From Leifsonia sp. Leaf336 (lineage in GTDB: Bacteria > Actinomycetota > Actinomycetes > Actinomycetales > Microbacteriaceae): a stretch of 64,000 nt of DNA. The DNA is taken from contig NZ_LMOZ01000002.1 of assembly GCF_001423695.1 (NCBI RefSeq), positions 62,658 through 126,657 of the forward strand, given 5' to 3'. Positions 25,538-36,649 of the stretch are shown one piece after another. A program made the position numbers and the translations under genes. Under the pieces are notes generated by a model, which saw nothing but the letters and a program-made list of their open reading frames with translations, searched no databases and was not told the DNA's origin. Within the stretch, counting starts at the first letter, position 1. Each line of letters starts with the position of its first letter.

Positions 25538-26090
25538 CGGGCGCCATCCCGCAGGGGAGTAGGACGCCTCGAAAGGGTAGCAGAAACAAATACAAAATGT
25601 TTTGAACGAATCCGGGAGGCGTCACGATCGCCGCCAAGTGGGCCACGGACTTGCTCTCCGCGGCGGTCGGGGAGCCGCAGCTGGTGGCCAACCCACCGGG
25701 TCAGGAGGTCCCAAATGACTCACTACGGTTTTGAATGGGTAAGCAGGTGAGCCCGCGGGCGCGGCGTATCCGCGCCCGCGAGGAATGCGATCGCATCTTG
25801 ACCACGGAGCTGAGGCTCCGGGTGGCGCCCGGAATCGCAGTGCCGGGCGCGATCACACAGACGACGCCAGTCGCCTTTGCTGTAGGGCTGTTGTCATCCC
25901 CGTCCCGGTCCGCCGCGCGTGCCGCAGGGATTATGGAGACGCTTCTTGCGACCCAAAGACCCCCCGTTTTGGGACCTCATCTCTGTACGAATCTTCATGA
26001 ATCTTTTGTTTCTTGCAGCTTTGCAAATCGATAGTTCAAGCTCAGCGCTCGACCGTCGGGGGAGAGCCGGTCTCGCTCTCTGGGGTTTTT
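25538..26090. other. Left flank of the Rhs island, no convincing gene
   Basis: These 553 nt have several short frames, none with a recognisable product. They include an AT-rich patch (about 25580-25610), a hairpin at 25754-25780 and a second AT-rich stretch just before the Rhs gene (about 25970-26040). A tiny frame at 25714 (MTHYGFEWVSR) might be the start of a decayed gene. The abrupt composition changes fit a recombination scar. Confidence 0.5.
25754..25780. terminator. Strong GC hairpin in the island flank
   Basis: CGCGGGCGCGG - CGTAT - CCGCGCCCGCG, a perfect 11-bp stem. It could stop read-through from the VOC gene into the island. Confidence 0.55.
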
Positions 26091-29000
26091 GTGCGTCGTT
26101 TGCTGCGCTCGGTCGCGTCTGCTGGTGTTCCTCTCGTTGTTTCCGCGGCATTGGTGGCGGGCGTTCTGGTTCCTACACAGGCGGCAGCTGCTGATCAGCC
26201 GCCGGCGGTCTCGCCGACGAGTCTTCCTGCGTTGCTGTCGACGGCTGCCCCGGTCACGCCGGGCGCAGCGGACTCGGTGGGGACGCAGACGCCCGAGGCG
26301 ACTCCGACGAAGCTGAAGGCGGATACGTCAGATCAGGCCGCGCCCACGACCGGTGAGGTGCCCGCGGATCTGTCGGGTGCGACGGTGGAGTCGCGGGATG
26401 AGTTCACGACGACGTACACGAAGCCGGATGGCAGTCACGTGACCGAGGTATCGCCGACACCGATCAACATGGTGCAGGACGGCGAGTGGGCGGAGTCGAA
26501 GACAACGCTGCTGCCGGATGACGCCACCGGTGGGATGAGCGTGGATCAGAATGCGCTGCACCCGAAGCTAGCTAATGACGCGTCGGATCCCGGTGTGCTG
26601 TCGGTGGAGAAGGACGGCTACACGATCGATTACACCCTGCAGGGTGCGGCCGACTCGACCCTGGATCGGCCGTTGCCGTATGCGGTGCGCAACGGGGTGG
26701 ACGCGAACCAGGCGAGCTATCCGGACGTGTTCAACAACGTTGACCTGCAGTACGAGGTGCAGCCGAGCGCGGTGAAGGAGACGCTGAAGCTGGACAAGGC
26801 GCCCGACGCGTCCGTGACCTCGTTCGTCTGGAAGGTCCACGCACCGGGCCTGACGCTTGCGGTCAACGCTGACGGTGGCGTGGACTTCAAGGACTCGAAC
26901 GGGACGGCACGGTTCAGGATCCCGACTCCGTTGATGTGGGATTCCTCCGGTGTGGACGGGGAGTCTAGCGACGCGACGACAAATGTCCCGGTGACGGTGA
27001 CGAAGTCCGGCTCGGATTGGAAGATCACCCTGTCGCCGTCGCGGTCGTGGCTGACCGACTCGGACCGGGTCTACCCGGTGTTCGTGGACCCGACGACCTG
27101 GGGTGCGGCAGCGCAGGATATCCACTCGTACAAAGCGGATGGGACGCTTCGCACGGACACGATTCTGGTGGGCAACGCCCGCGACCCTGGCGATGACTGG
27201 TGGCGCTCGATCGTGCACTTCCCCTATGAGCAGCTATTCGGCAAGCAGGTGCTCGACGCGCAGATCTCGGTCGCGATGAACGGCATCGTCGGCACTTCGA
27301 CCACCTACCCAGGGGCAGTCGACTACGCGACCGCTTTCAGCTATTACGGCGTCGGCACGAACCTGGCATCGCTGACTGTGGGCAGCTCGGGCGCCTCGAG
27401 CGGTGCCGGGTTGGCACAACAGATCTCAACTTGGGTCAACGCTCGTTCGTCGGGGAACTACCTGATGCTCGCCGGTGGAGAGATCGCAGGCGCCTACACG
27501 TTGAAGAGCCTGGACGCCGCACTGTATGTGGCCTGGGCGGACTACCCGTCTGCTCCGGTCGCGGTTGCGCCGTCGCCAGCGAACGGGTCGCGGGCGAGTC
27601 TGACCCCGACGTTCAAGATCTCATCCAGTGACCCGACCGGGACGGGTCTGGGGTATTACTACCGGGTCGCCACCGGTGCGGACGCGGAGACCGGAGTGGT
27701 GTACAACTCGGGGTGGGTGACAAACAACCCGTTGACGATCCCGGACACGGTTCTGAAGCCGAATACCAAGTACTACTACCACCTGTTCGTCAAGGACGGG
27801 TACTGCTTCAACACACCCTCAAACTCCTGCTCCCAGATGGTCACCCCTGTGTTCTCCTTCACCACGAACACGCCAGGCGTGGTCGCGCAGGGGACAACTG
27901 CGCCCACTGATGGAACCGTGCTGGTCACGCCGACTCCGACACTGACCGGGACGGCGGGAACGGATGCCAACGGCGACCCGTTGAAGTACCAGATCCGGGT
28001 GACCACCGGCTCGGATGGCAAGAGCGGCATCGTCGCAGTATCTCCAGTGTTCACGACCGCCCCGTACTCGTGGCAGATCCCAGACGGGGTGCTGCAGGAC
28101 GGCGTCACCTACTCGTGGGTGATCGTGGTCGATGACGGATACGACAAGTCCCCGGGGTCATGGATCAACCACTTCCGGTACACGGCCCGGCTGGGGACCG
28201 GTGGGCCATCGCCGACCGACGCCGCCGGCGGGGTCAGTGTGAATCTGGCCAACGGCAACGCGAACCTGTCCTTCGCGTCGCCGACCGTGTCGACGCTGGG
28301 CGGCCCGATGGGGCTCTCGTTCAGCTACAACTCACAGGCACCCTCCACGAAGGGACTGACCGGCACCTATTACGACCTCTCCGGCGATGGGGCCAACCCG
28401 AACTTCTCGTTCACCCGGTCCGACTTGGCCAGCAAGGTCGCGCTGGTGCGCACGGACTCACTGTTGCGCTTCGACTGGGGCACCGAGCAGCCGGCACCGT
28501 CGGTGCCGAACAACAACATGATGGCTCAGTGGACCGGGTTCATCACACCGCCGGCGAACGGTTCGTACACGTTCGGATTCATCCGCGATAACGGCGCAAA
28601 GCTGATCCTGAACGGCACCACGGCGATCGACCAATTCACGAACACCTTTACTACCGCGGTCTCCTGGGGCAGCGCACCTGAGCTCACCACTGGGGCGGCG
28701 GGGACCTATAAGCCCACCCCGATCGCGGTGCAGTACTTCAACCAGAGCGGGCCGGCCACCTTTGAACTGTGGGTGAAAGGCACCTACACCGACACCGACG
28801 GGTCACAGAAGACCATCAACGACGTCGTGCCCGCCTCCTGGTTCAGTCGCAGCGTGGACACCCTGCCGCCCGGGTGGGGGGCCTCCACCGCTCTCAACGG
28901 CAACGACGCCATCTACGTCCGCGCTGAGGTGAAAGAGGGGTCGGTCGCGCTGATCGATACCACCGGCGCCACCCACACCTACACCAAGACCACGACCGGC

Positions 29001-32000
29001 GGTTACACGCCGCCGCCGGGGGAGCAGGGTGTGCTCGCCCAAGACAGCAAGGGCGTCTATACCCTCACCGACGAGGCCGGGACGGTGTACCAGTTCAACA
29101 CCGCGGGCAAGATCACCCAGATCACCCAGATCATGGATGCTAAGAAGCGGGCAACCCCGGTGTTGGGCTACCGTGCCGGCACCAACCAGCTAGACAGCAT
29201 CTCCGACCCGCTCTCCCTGGTGTCTGGTAGCTATACCCGACAGGTGAAGTTCGCCTACGCCGGCGACTCGGACAGCTCCGGACCGCTGTGCCCGAGCCGG
29301 GACGACTTCGTTCCGGCACCTACCGGGATGATCTGCGGCATCATCTACCCCGGCCACGTTCCCGGTTCCTTCGACGACATGACCCAACTCCTCTACACCC
29401 AGCTGAAGGACTCGACCGATCCGAACCAGCCGGCAAAGCTCGACGTGTCCGCCGGTGGTGTTCAGCTGGGCCGGATCATCGACCCCGGCGGCGAGACCAC
29501 CGACTTCGGCTACCAGAACGGGCTGCTCTCCACGATCCGGTCCGCGACCGTCAACGACTGGCTCGCGGCACACCCGGACAAGGACCCCGCCGGACCAGTC
29601 ACCACGGACATCGCGTATCTGAACAACCAGGTCGCCCAGATCACTCTGCCTGCCCCGGACGGGGTCACCAACAGCCAGCGACCCCAGAAGACCTATACCT
29701 ACAACACGAACAGTGACGGGTCCGGCTCCACCTTCGTCGACGCGGCCGGGCTCACTCCCTCCACCACCGCCCCGGCGAACGGGCACGCCGCCACTGCGAA
29801 CTACGACGCCGCCTGGCGGCGCACCACCGCCCTGTCCGCGACCGGGCTCGCCACCTCCACCACCTGGAACGTGAAGGACCAACCGACGAGCACGGTCGAT
29901 CCTGCTGGGCGCGAGTCCACCACGCTCTACAACCAGCAGGACCGCCCGACCGACACTTATGGGCCCGCACCCTCATCCTGTTTCGGTACCGATTTGCACC
30001 CGACAGCATCGTGCGCGATCACGCCCGCACACACCTCGACCAGCTACGACCAGGGCATGCCCGGCCTGGTCGCGGCCTACTACAACAACACCACCCTCAG
30101 CGGCATCCCCGCCGCGTACGGACCCGTCTTCACCGGTGCCGACGCCCAACAGATCTGGCCCGGCGGCGCACCCGTCACAGGTGTGAACGCCACCAACTGG
30201 TCGGCGCAGATCACCGGTACCGTCACCTTCCCCGCCGCCGGGAAATACAGCTTCAGCGTGTACACCGACAACACCGTGCAGGTCTACTTCAACGACGTCC
30301 TCGTCATCAACCAGACCAGTACCGGCACCGGCACCGCATCCATCACGACAACCGCCGGTCAACAAGTGCGGATCAGGCTGGCTTACACGCACGCCACTTC
30401 CAGCACCGAGATGACCCGGATGGCATGGATCCCCCCGGGCTCAGGCAGCGTCTACGTCCCCAGCGGAGATCTCTCACCCAACTACGGGCTGGCCACCAGC
30501 ACTCAAACCGACGACTCAGCACCGGCCGGCGTCGCCGGCGTCTCCAACGGCCAGGTCCCAGCGATGAAGACCAGCACCGCCTACGCCACCCCGTGGCTCG
30601 GCATCGCCACCTCCACCAGCGTGGACCCATCCGGCCTGAACTTGACCACCACGAGCACCTACGAGACCTACACGGACACCACCAAGTACTCGAGGTTGCT
30701 CACCCAGACCCTTCCCGCAGGCAACACCACCGTCTCCAACACCTACTACACCGAGACCGGCGGGTATGCGGCCCAGGTCAACGGCGGCACGGCGGCGTGT
30801 GGTGTCTTGGCATCGACACCGCAGTTCGGCCAGTTGATGACGTCAACCGGCGCTACCAACTCCTCCGGCGCCGCGATCGTCACCTCCTACGTGTACGACC
30901 TCCTCGGCCGGGTCGTGGCCACCAAACGCACCGGCGACACGGCGTGGTCGTGCACCACGTACGACCTGCGCGGCCGGGTGACGCAGCAGACCTACGCGGC
31001 GACCGGTTCGTCACCGTCGCGGACGGCGACATTCGGATTCACCGATGCAACCGGTGACCCGCTCACCAGCTGGGCGCGGGACGACGCCGTGCCCGGGTCG
31101 CCGACGAACGGTCGGATCACCACCGTGTCCGACCTCCTGGGCCGCACCGTGTCCTACACCGACGTATGGGGCACGGCCACCACCAACAGCTACAACATCC
31201 TCAACCAGTTCGTCACCCAATCGAGCACCCCCGCCGGGCAGGCAGCGCAGGGTGAGCAGTTCACCTACGACGACGACGGCAGGGTCACCGCGGTCAAGGA
31301 CCTCGCCGGCAACGTACTCGCACAACCCAGCTACACCGCTGGCGAACTCACCAGCGTCGCCTACCCGTCCGGGGCCGGGAACGCCGGAAACGGTGTGACC
31401 GGGACCTGGGCGCGGACTCTGACGGGGGCGGTGCAGTCGGTGGCGTGGGCGTTCCCGAACGGACAAGCTGGGATCTCGGACGCGGTCGTGCGCTCCCAGT
31501 CCGGGCGGGTGCTGACCGATACGCTCACCGACGGCACCACCGCATACGCGTCCTCCTACAGCTACGACGGTGCCGGACGGTTGGCGGCGGCGACAATCCC
31601 GCACCACCAGCTCAACTACGGGTTCGGAACTGCCGCCTGCGGCCGCACCACCGCGGGAGCGAACGGGAACCGGACCTCGTTCTCCGACAGCCTCGACGGC
31701 GGCGCCGCCTCCGTCACCAGCTACTGCTATGACGACGCCGACCGGCTCACCAGCACCACCCCGCCGGCGGGAAGCACCGGGTCACCGGTCGCCTCGACCG
31801 CGCTCAGCATCACCAGCGGCACCCTCGCTTACGACAACCGCGGCAACACCACCACGTTGGCCGATCAGACGATCGGCTACGACCAATCCGACCGACACGT
31901 GACCACGATCGTCGCCGGCGGCCCGACCATCGGATACGTCCGCGACGTGACCGGACGCATCGTCGCCCGAACCAGCACACCTGCCACGGGACCGGCGTCC

Positions 32001-32933
32001 GCGGTGCGGTACGGGTTCTCCGGCGATGGCGACAGTCCCGACTGGACCCTCACCACCAGCGGAGCGGTCACCGAGCGCACCCTGGCCCTTCCCGGGGGAG
32101 TGGTCGTCTCGCTCCAGGCTGCCGCGGCAGCGTGGTCATTCGCGAACCTCCACGGCGACGTTGTCGTCACTACCGACGGGTCAGGTACACGGCAAGGTCA
32201 GGTGGCGCAGTACGATCCGTTCGGGAACCCGATCGACCCCGCCACCGGGATCATCGGCACCACAACCGCCGACCAATCTGTCCCGACTAACACCTCACAA
32301 ACAGCCACCTACGGGTGGGAAGGGTCAAACCAAAAACTCTACGAACACGAAGGCTCCATCGGAACCATCGAAATGGGCGCACGTCAGTTCGTCGCTATCC
32401 TCGGCAGGTTCCTATCCACCGACCCCGTCGCCGGCGGAAACACGAACGCATACAACTATCCCAACGACCCTATAAACGGCTCGGACCTCACTGGCAAAGC
32501 CTTCTGGGACGACGTCGCGAACTTTGGAAAAGCGGCGTTGGATAACGACATTGTGCGTGGCCTTGCGATTGGTCTAGTACTCGCAGTGGCCTGTACAAAT
32601 CCGATCACTTGTATTGCCGCTGGAGTAATCGCTGGAGGGGCGCTCGGGGCAGCGAACTGGGCAGTAAACCATTCGAAGCAAGACTGGGTCCCGTATGTTG
32701 CGGGCGGAGCTGTCCAGGGCGCCAGCCTCGCCGTGGGCGGACTCGTTCTAGGCAAGGCGGCATCGCTACTCAAATTCCCACGTGTTAGCTATAGATTGCC
32801 GTCCATATCGAAACCCCTTCCCATCAGGATCGGCCCGCTGCACAGTGCAAAGTCTGTTATTTTTGCGTCACATGGCAACTTCATACTCCGGGCCGCGGCA
32901 GCGGTGTACAGAGCATGGCGAGGTCTCTTTTGA
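26091..32933 (+). CDS. Secreted Rhs/YD-repeat protein with two PA14 domains (polymorphic-toxin type)
   Basis: About 2,280 residues. Start taken at the GTG giving [20 protein letters not shown], a signal peptide ending in AAA-ADQ; a longer frame exists upstream. Then: a Thr/Pro-rich segment, a DNRLRE-like wall-associated part (to about 480), a fibronectin-like stretch (about 480-620), PA14 domain 1 (about 755-895), YD repeats, PA14 domain 2 (about 1325-1450), more YD repeats ([12 protein letters not shown]) and the Rhs core ([20 protein letters not shown], about 2095). The last 145 residues are the variable tip: a Gly/Ala-rich hydrophobic part ([20 protein letters not shown]) and a short basic end. 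No known nuclease or deaminase motif is seen. PA14 domains suggest carbohydrate binding at cell surfaces. Confidence 0.9.
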   Translation: MRRLLRSVASAGVPLVVSAALVAGVLVPTQAAAADQPPAVSPTSLPALLSTAAPVTPGAADSVGTQTPEATPTKLKADTSDQAAPTTGEVPADLSGATVESRDEFTTTYTKPDGSHVTEVSPTPINMVQDGEWAESKTTLLPDDATGGMSVDQNALHPKLANDASDPGVLSVEKDGYTIDYTLQGAADSTLDRPLPYAVRNGVDANQASYPDVFNNVDLQYEVQPSAVKETLKLDKAPDASVTSFVWKVHAPGLTLAVNADGGVDFKDSNGTARFRIPTPLMWDSSGVDGESSDATTNVPVTVTKSGSDWKITLSPSRSWLTDSDRVYPVFVDPTTWGAAAQDIHSYKADGTLRTDTILVGNARDPGDDWWRSIVHFPYEQLFGKQVLDAQISVAMNGIVGTSTTYPGAVDYATAFSYYGVGTNLASLTVGSSGASSGAGLAQQISTWVNARSSGNYLMLAGGEIAGAYTLKSLDAALYVAWADYPSAPVAVAPSPANGSRASLTPTFKISSSDPTGTGLGYYYRVATGADAETGVVYNSGWVTNNPLTIPDTVLKPNTKYYYHLFVKDGYCFNTPSNSCSQMVTPVFSFTTNTPGVVAQGTTAPTDGTVLVTPTPTLTGTAGTDANGDPLKYQIRVTTGSDGKSGIVAVSPVFTTAPYSWQIPDGVLQDGVTYSWVIVVDDGYDKSPGSWINHFRYTARLGTGGPSPTDAAGGVSVNLANGNANLSFASPTVSTLGGPMGLSFSYNSQAPSTKGLTGTYYDLSGDGANPNFSFTRSDLASKVALVRTDSLLRFDWGTEQPAPSVPNNNMMAQWTGFITPPANGSYTFGFIRDNGAKLILNGTTAIDQFTNTFTTAVSWGSAPELTTGAAGTYKPTPIAVQYFNQSGPATFELWVKGTYTDTDGSQKTINDVVPASWFSRSVDTLPPGWGASTALNGNDAIYVRAEVKEGSVALIDTTGATHTYTKTTTGGYTPPPGEQGVLAQDSKGVYTLTDEAGTVYQFNTAGKITQITQIMDAKKRATPVLGYRAGTNQLDSISDPLSLVSGSYTRQVKFAYAGDSDSSGPLCPSRDDFVPAPTGMICGIIYPGHVPGSFDDMTQLLYTQLKDSTDPNQPAKLDVSAGGVQLGRIIDPGGETTDFGYQNGLLSTIRSATVNDWLAAHPDKDPAGPVTTDIAYLNNQVAQITLPAPDGVTNSQRPQKTYTYNTNSDGSGSTFVDAAGLTPSTTAPANGHAATANYDAAWRRTTALSATGLATSTTWNVKDQPTSTVDPAGRESTTLYNQQDRPTDTYGPAPSSCFGTDLHPTASCAITPAHTSTSYDQGMPGLVAAYYNNTTLSGIPAAYGPVFTGADAQQIWPGGAPVTGVNATNWSAQITGTVTFPAAGKYSFSVYTDNTVQVYFNDVLVINQTSTGTGTASITTTAGQQVRIRLAYTHATSSTEMTRMAWIPPGSGSVYVPSGDLSPNYGLATSTQTDDSAPAGVAGVSNGQVPAMKTSTAYATPWLGIATSTSVDPSGLNLTTTSTYETYTDTTKYSRLLTQTLPAGNTTVSNTYYTETGGYAAQVNGGTAACGVLASTPQFGQLMTSTGATNSSGAAIVTSYVYDLLGRVVATKRTGDTAWSCTTYDLRGRVTQQTYAATGSSPSRTATFGFTDATGDPLTSWARDDAVPGSPTNGRITTVSDLLGRTVSYTDVWGTATTNSYNILNQFVTQSSTPAGQAAQGEQFTYDDDGRVTAVKDLAGNVLAQPSYTAGELTSVAYPSGAGNAGNGVTGTWARTLTGAVQSVAWAFPNGQAGISDAVVRSQSGRVLTDTLTDGTTAYASSYSYDGAGRLAAATIPHHQLNYGFGTAACGRTTAGANGNRTSFSDSLDGGAASVTSYCYDDADRLTSTTPPAGSTGSPVASTALSITSGTLAYDNRGNTTTLADQTIGYDQSDRHVTTIVAGGPTIGYVRDVTGRIVARTSTPATGPASAVRYGFSGDGDSPDWTLTTSGAVTERTLALPGGVVVSLQAAAAAWSFANLHGDVVVTTDGSGTRQGQVAQYDPFGNPIDPATGIIGTTTADQSVPTNTSQTATYGWEGSNQKLYEHEGSIGTIEMGARQFVAILGRFLSTDPVAGGNTNAYNYPNDPINGSDLTGKAFWDDVANFGKAALDNDIVRGLAIGLVLAVACTNPITCIAAGVIAGGALGAANWAVNHSKQDWVPYVAGGAVQGASLAVGGLVLGKAASLLKFPRVSYRLPSISKPLPIRIGPLHSAKSVIFASHGNFILRAAAAVYRAWRGLF

Positions 32934-32938
32934 TTGTT

Positions 32939-33316
32939 ATGAACACCACTCTTAAGCGAATCATCGGAATCGTTCTCTTGTCGCCTGCGGCAATCATTGG
33001 CCTGCTGGTGGGGTACTTAGGTCCGAGTCGCGTCTTGGGCACAAATCCAATCGTTTGGACAATATCTGTCCTATATCTGGCGCTAGTAGGCGGCTACTTC
33101 ATCTGGGACTACCGCAGATCCCACCCTTCCCCACGCGAAACGGAAACGAACACCCGCATGACCAAGGCTGACTCGAAGGGGTCCGACTCGACGCATCGAG
33201 TTGCCAGACACAAGTCAGCTTCTCGCGCGCGCTGGCGATCGCCGAGCCTTCCAATCGAACTGCTCCTGTTGCTCGTCGCGATCGTCGCAGTCGCGGTGGC
33301 AGTACTAAACCGCTAG
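32939..33316 (+). CDS. Small membrane protein, candidate Rhs immunity protein
   Basis: A 125-residue protein starting 5 nt after the Rhs stop (an ATG at 32915 overlapping the Rhs end is also possible). Two hydrophobic helices near the N-terminus (IIGIVLLSPAAIIGLLVGYL and VWTISVLYLALVGGYFIW), a basic polar loop of about 50 residues, and a C-terminal helix (LLLLLVAIVAVAVAVL). The position right behind an Rhs tip is that of an immunity gene, and membrane location would suit a tip that acts on or through the membrane. No family recognised. Its base composition is clearly less GC-rich than its surroundings. Confidence 0.6.
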   Translation: MNTTLKRIIGIVLLSPAAIIGLLVGYLGPSRVLGTNPIVWTISVLYLALVGGYFIWDYRRSHPSPRETETNTRMTKADSKGSDSTHRVARHKSASRARWRSPSLPIELLLLLVAIVAVAVAVLNR

Positions 33317-33522
33317 AACCAGTCAGCACTGGATACTCAGCGTGCCCGAGCGCAGCGCCCGGCCCCGGCGGAGCGCAGGGGAGCGGGTGGCTTCTACTGG
33401 GGCCGTGTTATCCCACTAATTTAACCGAAGTACACACGGTTCACTTTACTGGAGCAACTAATCACTGACATAACGTTGATTATCAGCCAGAATGGTGTAC
33501 ACCGCAGTGTCGATAGTAGGGG
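33317..33522. other. Right flank of the Rhs island, AT-rich, no gene
   Basis: About 200 nt without a credible frame. It contains an imperfect GC hairpin (about 33345-33385) and an AT-rich part with an inverted pair TAATCA/TGATTA (33459-33482) whose meaning is unclear. Confidence 0.5.
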
Positions 33523-33612
33523 TTGCGCAGCGCCGATCGACGGACCTTTCTGGTGCACCTTCACGTCGCCGACCCGGGCGGGTACGAGGTCACGCTGCAT
33601 GACAGGGGATGA
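33523..33612 (+). pseudogene. 3' remnant of a VOC gene
   Basis: These 90 nt match the end of the intact VOC gene (about 25448-25537), including two exact runs of 17-18 nt. A 1-nt deletion in the TTCACGTTCGTGGAC equivalent shifts the frame, and everything upstream of the match is missing. In the last part the frame reads DPGGYEVTLHDRG-stop. Its TGA overlaps the start of the SAHH-like gene (ATGA), which suggests that this VOC gene once preceded that gene in an operon. Confidence 0.8.
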
Positions 33613-35324
33613 CGGACGGAACGAATCTGGACGAATCCGACCGCTATGCTGATCGCGTGTTCGAGGTGGCGAGCCGGAGCCCCCGGCAGTGGGCGGCGGC
33701 TGTCGTCCTCGGTTTCGCTGAGACGACGAACCTCTCGATCGCCGGCCGCCGATTCGACCTCCACGGCTCCGGGCCGAACGCGGCCGCGCTGGAGGCCCTG
33801 CTGACCGCGATCGGCGCACGCAGGGTCGCCGCCGGCGAGGCGCCCGACTACCTCTTCTTGAGCGGCGAGGGCGAGACGCCGCTCGGTGCGGCGGAGGCCG
33901 CCGCGCTCGCCGCGGATCGCGACCGCCCGCTGCTGCTCGTCGACGCCGCGCCGAGCGTCCCCGAAGGTGCCGAATCCTCCGGCCTCACCGACGTCCTCCC
34001 GTCGAAGCACCCGCTGCGCGCGGGCGTCCGGGCGACCTCCGTGCCGCGACTCATCGTCGTCCGGCTGGACGGCACACGCCACGGGCCGCACGACACCCCG
34101 GCCGCCGACCGGATCGCGTGGGCCCGGCGCTTCATGCCCACCTCGGGCCGGCTCGCCGAACGGCTGGCGGAGGACCGGACCGTCCGCGGCACCCGGATCG
34201 GCGTGAGCATGGTGCTCGAGCCGAAGACGGCCGTGCTCGCGTTGCGGCTGCAGGAGGCCGGCGCGGAGGTGTCCGTGTTCGCGCACCCCGACGAGACCGA
34301 CGACAAGGTGGCCGCGGCGCTCCGCGAAGCCGGAATCCGCGTCTTCGCCCGCTCCGCCGCAGGGCCGGCCGAGCATCGGGACCTCGCCCTCGCCTTCCTG
34401 GAGGAGCGACCCGCCGTGCTCGTCGACGACGGCTCCCACGTCATCCGGTTGGCCCACGAGTCGGCTCCGCAGCTCCTCGACGGCATGATCGGCGCGGCCG
34501 AGGAGACGACGAGCGGCCTCCGTCCACTGCGCGCGATGGCTGCGGAGGGCCGCCTCCGCATCCCCGTCGTCGCGGTCAATGACGCACGCAGCAAGACGCT
34601 CTTCGACAACCGGTACGGCACCGGCCAGTCCTGCCTCTTCACGATCCTCGGACTGACCGGTCTCGACCTCCATGGAGCGACGGTCGTCGTCGCGGGCTAC
34701 GGACCGGTCGGCGAAGGCGTCGCCCGGCACGCCCGCGCGTTCGGCGCGTCCGTGGTCGTCGCCGAGCTCGACCCGGTGCGCGCACTGGCCGCGACCTACG
34801 ACGGGTTCCGGGTGTCGCGTCTCATCGATGCGGTCGCCTCGGCCGACCTGGTCGTGTCGGCGACCGGCGTGCGCGACACCATCACCGTGGAGGTTCTCCA
34901 GGCCTGCGCCCCATCGGCCGTGGTCGCCGTCGCGGGCGGTGTGCCGCAGGAGGTCGCGGTGGAGGCCGCGCTCGCGGCGGGTGCGACGCGTGAGACCGTC
35001 GGGTGGAAGCGCGAGCAGCTCTCCTTCCCCGGCGGCACGAGCGTCGAACTCCTCGACGACGGCGGCTGCATCAACGTGACGGCGGGGGAGGGCAACCCCA
35101 TCGAGATCATGGACCTCTCCTTCGCCGTGCAGCTCTCGGCCATCCGGCACCTCGTCGAGTCGGCCGGAACCCTCGCTCTGGGAGTGCACCCGCTGCCCGC
35201 GGACGCGGATGACGCGGTGGCGGCGCAGGCGCTCGCGGCGGCCGGCCTCCGAGTCGATGAGGCGGCAACAGCCGCACCGGCCTCGGCCGCGACGTTCCCG
35301 CCGCGCTTCGGGGGTGCCGCATGA
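33609..35324 (+). CDS. Divergent S-adenosylhomocysteine-hydrolase-like protein
   Basis: A 571-residue protein. Residues about 1-170 have no family I recognise; residues about 180-540 follow the SAH-hydrolase/NAD-binding layout: VLVDDGSHV, EETTSGL, NDARSKTLFDNRYGTGQS (equivalents of the catalytic Lys/Asp and conserved Asn/Asp), and VAGYGPVGEGVARHARAFG for NAD. Several canonical residues are changed: the catalytic His of HMTVQTA is lost (SMVLEPKTA), and the His of the C-terminal ATGHPS motif is Asn (GEGNPI). NAD chemistry is probably retained with a different substrate. Overlaps the deaminase gene by 4 nt, so the pair is coupled. Confidence 0.8.
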   Translation: MTDGTNLDESDRYADRVFEVASRSPRQWAAAVVLGFAETTNLSIAGRRFDLHGSGPNAAALEALLTAIGARRVAAGEAPDYLFLSGEGETPLGAAEAAALAADRDRPLLLVDAAPSVPEGAESSGLTDVLPSKHPLRAGVRATSVPRLIVVRLDGTRHGPHDTPAADRIAWARRFMPTSGRLAERLAEDRTVRGTRIGVSMVLEPKTAVLALRLQEAGAEVSVFAHPDETDDKVAAALREAGIRVFARSAAGPAEHRDLALAFLEERPAVLVDDGSHVIRLAHESAPQLLDGMIGAAEETTSGLRPLRAMAAEGRLRIPVVAVNDARSKTLFDNRYGTGQSCLFTILGLTGLDLHGATVVVAGYGPVGEGVARHARAFGASVVVAELDPVRALAATYDGFRVSRLIDAVASADLVVSATGVRDTITVEVLQACAPSAVVAVAGGVPQEVAVEAALAAGATRETVGWKREQLSFPGGTSVELLDDGGCINVTAGEGNPIEIMDLSFAVQLSAIRHLVESAGTLALGVHPLPADADDAVAAQALAAAGLRVDEAATAAPASAATFPPRFGGAA

Positions 35325-36649
35325 GAGGCGACGTGACGGTCTTCTCGGCCGGGCTGGTGGTGCCGATGACGGCGCCGCCCATCCTGCGCGGGGCGGTCGC
35401 CGTGGCGGACGGCCGGATCCTGCACGTGGGCGAGCGGCGCTGGGTCATCGACTCGCTCGAGCAGCAGGACGTCCCGTACATCGAGCACTACTGGGACGGC
35501 GCGCTGCTCCCCGGGCTGGTGAACGCGCACTCGCACCTGCAGTACACCGGCATGGCCGAGGTCGGCGCAGGGCGGTACTCCGGTTTCGACGACTGGGCCG
35601 ACGCGTTCACCGTCGTCTACGAGAGGCCGCACGACTGGAGGGCCGACGCGCTGCTCGGCGCCGAGGAGCTCATCCGCCGCGGCGTCACGGCAGTCGCCGA
35701 CATCGTCACCGACCGGGAGGCCTCCGACGTCCTCCACGTCGCCGGGATGCGCGGCATCGCCTTCTGGGAGGTGATGAACTGGGAGACCGCCGACTGGAAC
35801 GAACGCGGTAGAGAGCAGGTCATCGCCGACCTCGAACGCATCCCGTCGACGCCGGGCGCCGGGCTGTCACCGCACGCGCCGTACTCCCTCGATACGGTCC
35901 CACTCCTCGACATGCCCGACATCGTGCGGCAGCGCGGCCAGCGGCTGCACATCCACCTCGGCGAGTCCGCCTTCGAGGAGGAGCGGCTCGACGCCGAGGG
36001 CGGCGACACCCACCGGGCGTGGCACTTCGTCGGCGTGCAGAGCTTCCGCGCCCTGCGCTCGCTCGGCTTCGGGACGGGCGCGACCGAGTTCGTCGACCGG
36101 CTCGGAGTGCTCGGCCCCGACTGCCACGTCGCGCACGGCGTCTACATGACGGCGAAGGACCGCGCGCTGTTGCGCGCCCGCGGCACGTCGGTGGCGCTCT
36201 GCCCGCGCTCCAACGAGGTCATCGGGCTCGCTCCGCCTCCGGTCGCGGCCTACCTGAAGGAGGGCAGCGCGATCGCGGTCGGCACGGACTCCCTGTCGTC
36301 GAGCCCGTCGCTCGACCTGATGAGCGACGTGACCGCCCTCTACCGGATCGCCCGCGAGCAGGGCTACACGCGTCGCGACCTCCACGCCCGCCTGCTGTCG
36401 GCGGCCACGCTCGGCGGCGCCCATGCGCTCGGCCTCGACATCGGACCGGACCGCATCGGCCACCTGGCCGTCGGCGCACTGGCCGACCTGGCGTTCTTCG
36501 ACGTGCCGGTCGGCCGGGTGAGCGACACCCTCGCCGAGCTGGTGGAGGCCGGCGCCGGACGCGTCGCCGCCACGGTCATCGGCGGCGACACCCGCTGGTC
36601 GGGTTCCTCGTGGACCGGCCCGCGGGTGACCGCGGGGGTGAGCTCATGA
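35321..36649 (+). CDS. Amidohydrolase of the SAH/MTA deaminase (TrzA/ATZ) type
   Basis: A 442-residue TIM-barrel metal hydrolase. NAHSHLQYTGM gives the HxH metal pair, HIHLGES the next His with the substrate Glu, DCHVAHGVYM the following His, and VGTDSLSSSPSLDL the catalytic Asp. These match the 5'-methylthioadenosine/SAH deaminase and chlorohydrolase branch, which deaminates adenine-type rings with one metal. Position next to an SAH-hydrolase-like gene supports a nucleoside substrate. The start overlaps that gene, and its stop overlaps the cupin (ATGA), so all three are translated in concert. Confidence 0.87.
   Translation: MRGDVTVFSAGLVVPMTAPPILRGAVAVADGRILHVGERRWVIDSLEQQDVPYIEHYWDGALLPGLVNAHSHLQYTGMAEVGAGRYSGFDDWADAFTVVYERPHDWRADALLGAEELIRRGVTAVADIVTDREASDVLHVAGMRGIAFWEVMNWETADWNERGREQVIADLERIPSTPGAGLSPHAPYSLDTVPLLDMPDIVRQRGQRLHIHLGESAFEEERLDAEGGDTHRAWHFVGVQSFRALRSLGFGTGATEFVDRLGVLGPDCHVAHGVYMTAKDRALLRARGTSVALCPRSNEVIGLAPPPVAAYLKEGSAIAVGTDSLSSSPSLDLMSDVTALYRIAREQGYTRRDLHARLLSAATLGGAHALGLDIGPDRIGHLAVGALADLAFFDVPVGRVSDTLAELVEAGAGRVAATVIGGDTRWSGSSWTGPRVTAGVSS

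Noticed and set aside
25735-26034. A 99-codon frame in the left island flank
   Set aside because: No family, crosses the hairpin and an AT-rich patch, and lacks a ribosome site; treated as non-coding.
26013-26090. N-terminal extension of the Rhs gene
   Set aside because: The TTG-initiated extension places polar residues ahead of the signal peptide; the GTG at 26091 directly gives a normal signal sequence.
25515-33607. A transposon or integrative element explanation for the Rhs island
   Set aside because: No transposase, integrase, terminal inverted repeats or tRNA attachment site could be found; the repeat is part of gene homology.
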